From Nocardioidaceae bacterium (GTDB lineage Bacteria > Actinomycetota > Actinomycetes > Propionibacteriales > Nocardioidaceae), in NCBI GenBank assembly GCA_017744365.1, contig JAGIBL010000001.1, forward strand, positions 310,001-374,000: DNA of 64,000 bases, read 5' to 3'. The translations under genes were made by a program, and so were the position numbers. The notes under the pieces were generated by a model, which searched no databases, had not been told where the DNA came from, and was given only the letters and a program-made list of their open reading frames with translations. Below are positions 61,262 through 64,000 of this stretch, in pieces; the first letter of the stretch is position 1; every line of letters begins with the position of its first letter.

Positions 61262-64000
61262 GTGGCCAAGGTCCGAGTAAGTGAACTCGCCAAGGAATAT
61301 GGCGTCCCCAGCAAGGAAGTCCTCGCACTTCTGACCGACATGGGGGAGTTCGTGAAGGCGGCGTCGTCGGGCGTCGAGCCGCCGGTCGTCCAGCGTTTCA
61401 AGGACAAGCACGGCGCCGAGCTGATCGCGCGCAAGGAAGCCGCCGAGGCGAAGAAGGCGGCCAAGAAGGCTCCCGCCAAGAAGGCCGCCGCCCCGGCCGA
61501 GGAGTCCGCCGAGGCGCCTGCCGAGGCTCCTGCCGCGGAGGATCCCGCCGAGGCCGCTCCGGCCGAGGCTCCCGCCGCCGCGTCGGCCCCGTCCGCGCCG
61601 GCCGGCCCCAAGCCGGGCCCGCGGGTGCCCAAGCCCGCCGTGGAGGAGGCGCCGGCTGCCGAGGCGCCGGCCACCCCCGCCCCGGCTTCCGTGGAGGAGC
61701 CGCCGGCCGAGGAGCCACCGGCCGCTGCCGCGTCGTCCCCCGCCTCGCCGCGCCCGGCGCCGCGTCCCGGTGCGCCGCGTCCCGGCAACAACCCGTTCTC
61801 GTCGACCCAGGGCATGGGCCGTCGTCCGGCCCCGGCGCCGCGTGACGGCGCCGCCCCGGCCGCGCCCGGCGGTGCGCCGGCGGGTCGTCCCGGCATGCCC
61901 CGGCCGAACCCGGCGATGATGCCGAAGTCCCCGGCCGCGTTCGGCAGCGGTCCCGGTGGTCGTGGCCCCGGTGGTCGCGGTCCCGGTGGCCCGGGCCGTC
62001 CTAGCGCCGGTGCGGGTGCAGGTCGTCCGGGCGCGCCCGGTCGTGCCGGTGCCGGTGCGCCCGGCCGCGGTGGCTTCGGTGGTGGCCCCGGCGGCGGTCC
62101 CGGTGGGGGTCCCGGTGGCGGCGGTCGACCGGGCGGCCCCGGCGGTCGTCCCGGCCAGCGCGGTAGCACCCAGGGTGCGTTCGGCCGTCCCGGCGGTCCG
62201 TCGCGTCGCGGTCGCAAGTCGAAGCGTGCGCGTCGCCAGGAGTTCGAGCAGATGGAGGCCCCGACGATCGGCGGCATCCGCGTCCGCAAGGGCAACGGCG
62301 AGACCATCCGCCTGCCGCGCGGCGCCTCGCTGACCGACTTCGCGGAGCGGATCAGCGTCGACCCGGCCTCGCTGGTGCAGATGCTGTTCCACCTCGGCGA
62401 GATGGTGACCGCGACCGAGTCGGTCAACGACGCCACCCTGGAGCTGCTCGGCGAGGAGCTCAACTACGTGGTCGAGGTCGTCTCGCCCGAGGACGAGGAC
62501 CGCGAGCTGCTCGAGTCCTTCGACCTGGAGTTCGGCTCCGACGAGGGCGACGACGAGGACCTGGTCGTCCGGCCGCCGGTGGTGACCGTGATGGGTCACG
62601 TCGACCACGGTAAGACCAAGCTCCTCGACGCGCTGCGCAACGCCAACGTGGTCGACAAGGAGGCCGGAGGCATCACCCAGCACATCGGCGCGTACCAGGT
62701 GCACGCCGACGTGGACGGGCAGGACCGCCGGATCACCTTCATCGACACCCCGGGTCACGAGGCGTTCACCGCCATGCGTGCCCGTGGTGCGCAGGCGACC
62801 GACATCGCGATCCTGGTGGTCGCGGCCGACGACGGCGTGATGCCGCAGACGGTCGAGGCGCTCAACCACGCCAAGGCCGCCGGCGTCCCGATCGTGGTCG
62901 CGGTGAACAAGATCGACAAGCCGGAGGCGGACCCGACCAAGGTCCGCGGCCAGCTGACCGAGTACGGCCTGGTGCCCGAGGAGTACGGCGGCGACGCGAT
63001 GTTCGTCGACGTCTCCGCCAAGTCGAACCTCAACCTGGACAAGCTGCTCGAGGCCGTCATCCTCACCGCGGACGCGTCCCTGGACCTGCGGGCCAACCCG
63101 CACCAGGACGCCCAGGGTCTGGTCGTCGAGGCGCACCTGGACCGCGGTCGCGGCCCGGTCGCCACGGTGCTCGTCCAGCGCGGCACGCTGCGGGTGGGTG
63201 ACTCGATCGTCGCCGGTCCGGCCCACGGCCGCGTCCGGGCGATGCTCGACGAGCACGGCGACAACATCGAGGTCGCCGACCCGTCGCGGCCGGCGATGGT
63301 GCTGGGCCTGTCCGGGGTCCCGGGCGCGGGCCAGAACTTCATCGTGGTCGAGGACGACCGGATGGCGCGTCAGATCGCGGAGAAGCGCGAGGCTCGCGAG
63401 CGGGCCGCGCTGCAGGCCAAGCGCCGGGTGCGTCGTTCGCTGGAGGACTTCATGGCCTCCATGGAGAAGGGCGAGAGCCAGGAGCTCAACCTCATCCTCA
63501 AGGGCGACGTCTCCGGTTCGGTCGAGGCTCTCGAGGACGCGCTCGCCAAGATCGACGTCGGCGACGAGGTGTCGCTGCGCGTCATCGACCGCGGTGTCGG
63601 TGCGATCACCGAGACCAACGTCGACCTGGCCGCCGCCTCCGACGCGATCATCATCGGCTTCAACGTCCGCCCGCAGGGCAAGGCGACCGAGATGGCCGAG
63701 CGCGAGGGCGTCGAGATCCGCTACTACTCGGTGATCTACCAGGCCATCGAGGAGATCGAGGCCGCGCTCAAGGGCATGCTCAAGCCGGAGTACGAGGAGT
63801 CCGTCCTCGGCCAGGCGGAGATCCGCGCGATCTTCCGGTCCTCCAAGATCGGCAACATCGCGGGCTGCATGGTCACCAGCGGCGTGATCCGGCGCAACGC
63901 CAAGGTGCGCCTGATCCGGGACGGCTCGGTCGTCCTCGACAACGCCGACCTGGCCTCGCTGAAGCGCGAGAAGGACGACGCCTCCGAGGTCCGCGAGGGC
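61262..64000 (+). CDS. infB: Translation initiation factor IF-2, 3' truncated
   Basis: 913 residues visible, open to the window end; a C-terminal portion is missing. GTG 61262 follows GGAGG by six bases. Domain order: short N-terminal helical domain, a long Ala/Pro/Lys then Gly/Arg/Pro-rich disordered segment (about 60-320), then the G domain with G-H-V-D-H-G-K-T (about 445-452), D-T-P-G-H and N-K-I-D, and beta-barrel domains II and III. IF-2 places initiator tRNA on the 30S subunit. The low-complexity segment is very GC-rich (about 61960-62170). Confidence 0.97.
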   Translation, partial: MAKVRVSELAKEYGVPSKEVLALLTDMGEFVKAASSGVEPPVVQRFKDKHGAELIARKEAAEAKKAAKKAPAKKAAAPAEESAEAPAEAPAAEDPAEAAPAEAPAAASAPSAPAGPKPGPRVPKPAVEEAPAAEAPATPAPASVEEPPAEEPPAAAASSPASPRPAPRPGAPRPGNNPFSSTQGMGRRPAPAPRDGAAPAAPGGAPAGRPGMPRPNPAMMPKSPAAFGSGPGGRGPGGRGPGGPGRPSAGAGAGRPGAPGRAGAGAPGRGGFGGGPGGGPGGGPGGGGRPGGPGGRPGQRGSTQGAFGRPGGPSRRGRKSKRARRQEFEQMEAPTIGGIRVRKGNGETIRLPRGASLTDFAERISVDPASLVQMLFHLGEMVTATESVNDATLELLGEELNYVVEVVSPEDEDRELLESFDLEFGSDEGDDEDLVVRPPVVTVMGHVDHGKTKLLDALRNANVVDKEAGGITQHIGAYQVHADVDGQDRRITFIDTPGHEAFTAMRARGAQATDIAILVVAADDGVMPQTVEALNHAKAAGVPIVVAVNKIDKPEADPTKVRGQLTEYGLVPEEYGGDAMFVDVSAKSNLNLDKLLEAVILTADASLDLRANPHQDAQGLVVEAHLDRGRGPVATVLVQRGTLRVGDSIVAGPAHGRVRAMLDEHGDNIEVADPSRPAMVLGLSGVPGAGQNFIVVEDDRMARQIAEKREARERAALQAKRRVRRSLEDFMASMEKGESQELNLILKGDVSGSVEALEDALAKIDVGDEVSLRVIDRGVGAITETNVDLAAASDAIIIGFNVRPQGKATEMAEREGVEIRYYSVIYQAIEEIEAALKGMLKPEYEESVLGQAEIRAIFRSSKIGNIAGCMVTSGVIRRNAKVRLIRDGSVVLDNADLASLKREKDDASEVREG

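Noticed and set aside
60842-63256. 804-codon open frame on the minus strand opposite ylxR and infB
   Set aside because: Shadow of infB; the plus strand has intact IF-2 GTPase motifs and a strong ribosome binding site.

Overview
The window is chromosomal DNA from a high-GC Gram-positive bacterium. GTG starts are frequent, and the order rpsB-tsf-pyrH-frr-cdsA-rlmN ... dxr-M50 protease-ispG ... DUF4081-type GNAT ... proS ... DUF4439 pair-rimP-nusA-ylxR-infB is the conserved actinobacterial backbone. Family makeup (TIGR03767 phosphoesterase, DUF2510 protein, DNRLRE protein, Tad-like minor pilins) fits Nocardioidaceae best, but the genus is an inference. I see no tRNA or rRNA gene, CRISPR array, insertion sequence or prophage.

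Layout. 1-6082: Tad/Flp-type minor pilin modules (TadE-like plus TadG-like pairs, one truncated by the window edge). 6115-10326: a competence/recombination operon yraN-comM-dprA, then a leaderless tyrosine recombinase. 10462-11001: secreted M23 protein. 11124-15922: rpsB, tsf, a solo cyclic-nucleotide-binding protein, pyrH, frr, cdsA. 15958-19389: a CheX-like protein and two response regulators, a META lipoprotein, rlmN. 19415-39322: a long accessory stretch holding a DUF2510 membrane protein, 2'-5' RNA ligase-like protein, SulP transporter coupled to an adenylate kinase, GAF/ATPase sensor, Tat-exported phosphoesterase, a cNMP-binding protein coupled to a class III cyclase, LOG protein, mannosyltransferase-type GT4, RIO kinase, cobalamin-binding-like protein, succinate-semialdehyde dehydrogenase, Nudix, and an AAA ATPase with three TPR/4-TM membrane proteins. 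39451-43398: dxr, M50 protease, ispG (isoprenoid synthesis and membrane proteolysis) and a small SHOCT protein. 43415-46965: HD/LuxR regulator, DsrE protein, an unknown protein and an ArsM-like methyltransferase. 46943-51673: lipoprotein, GNAT, DoxX, proS, PEP-mutase-like enzyme. 51850-55420: a lower-GC island with a large secreted DNRLRE plus trypsin-like protease and a membrane-anchored partner. 55456-58228: hydrolase, M43 metalloprotease, HAD. 58253-64000: DUF4439-type pair, rimP, nusA, ylxR and infB (runs off the window).

Regulation visible in the sequence. At least ten genes without a Shine-Dalgarno sequence have a TANNNT hexamer ending six or seven bases before the start codon, the pattern of leaderless transcription. 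In one case (32394-32409) a 16-bp palindrome supplies the -10 hexamer on both strands for two divergent genes whose start codons lie 23 bp apart. The infB leader carries a chain of overlapping three- to six-codon ORFs joined by ATGA, followed by a hairpin directly before the infB ribosome binding site. Two exact actinobacterial DnaA boxes (TTGTCCACA) lie in the gaps at 6115 and 11081.

The best candidates for undescribed biology are the AAA/TPR-4TM gene group (34385-39322), the DNRLRE-protease island (51850-55420), the HD/LuxR-DsrE-unknown-methyltransferase operon (43415-46965), and the shared leaders of the TadE-like genes. All motif and family calls were made by eye; no database search was run.
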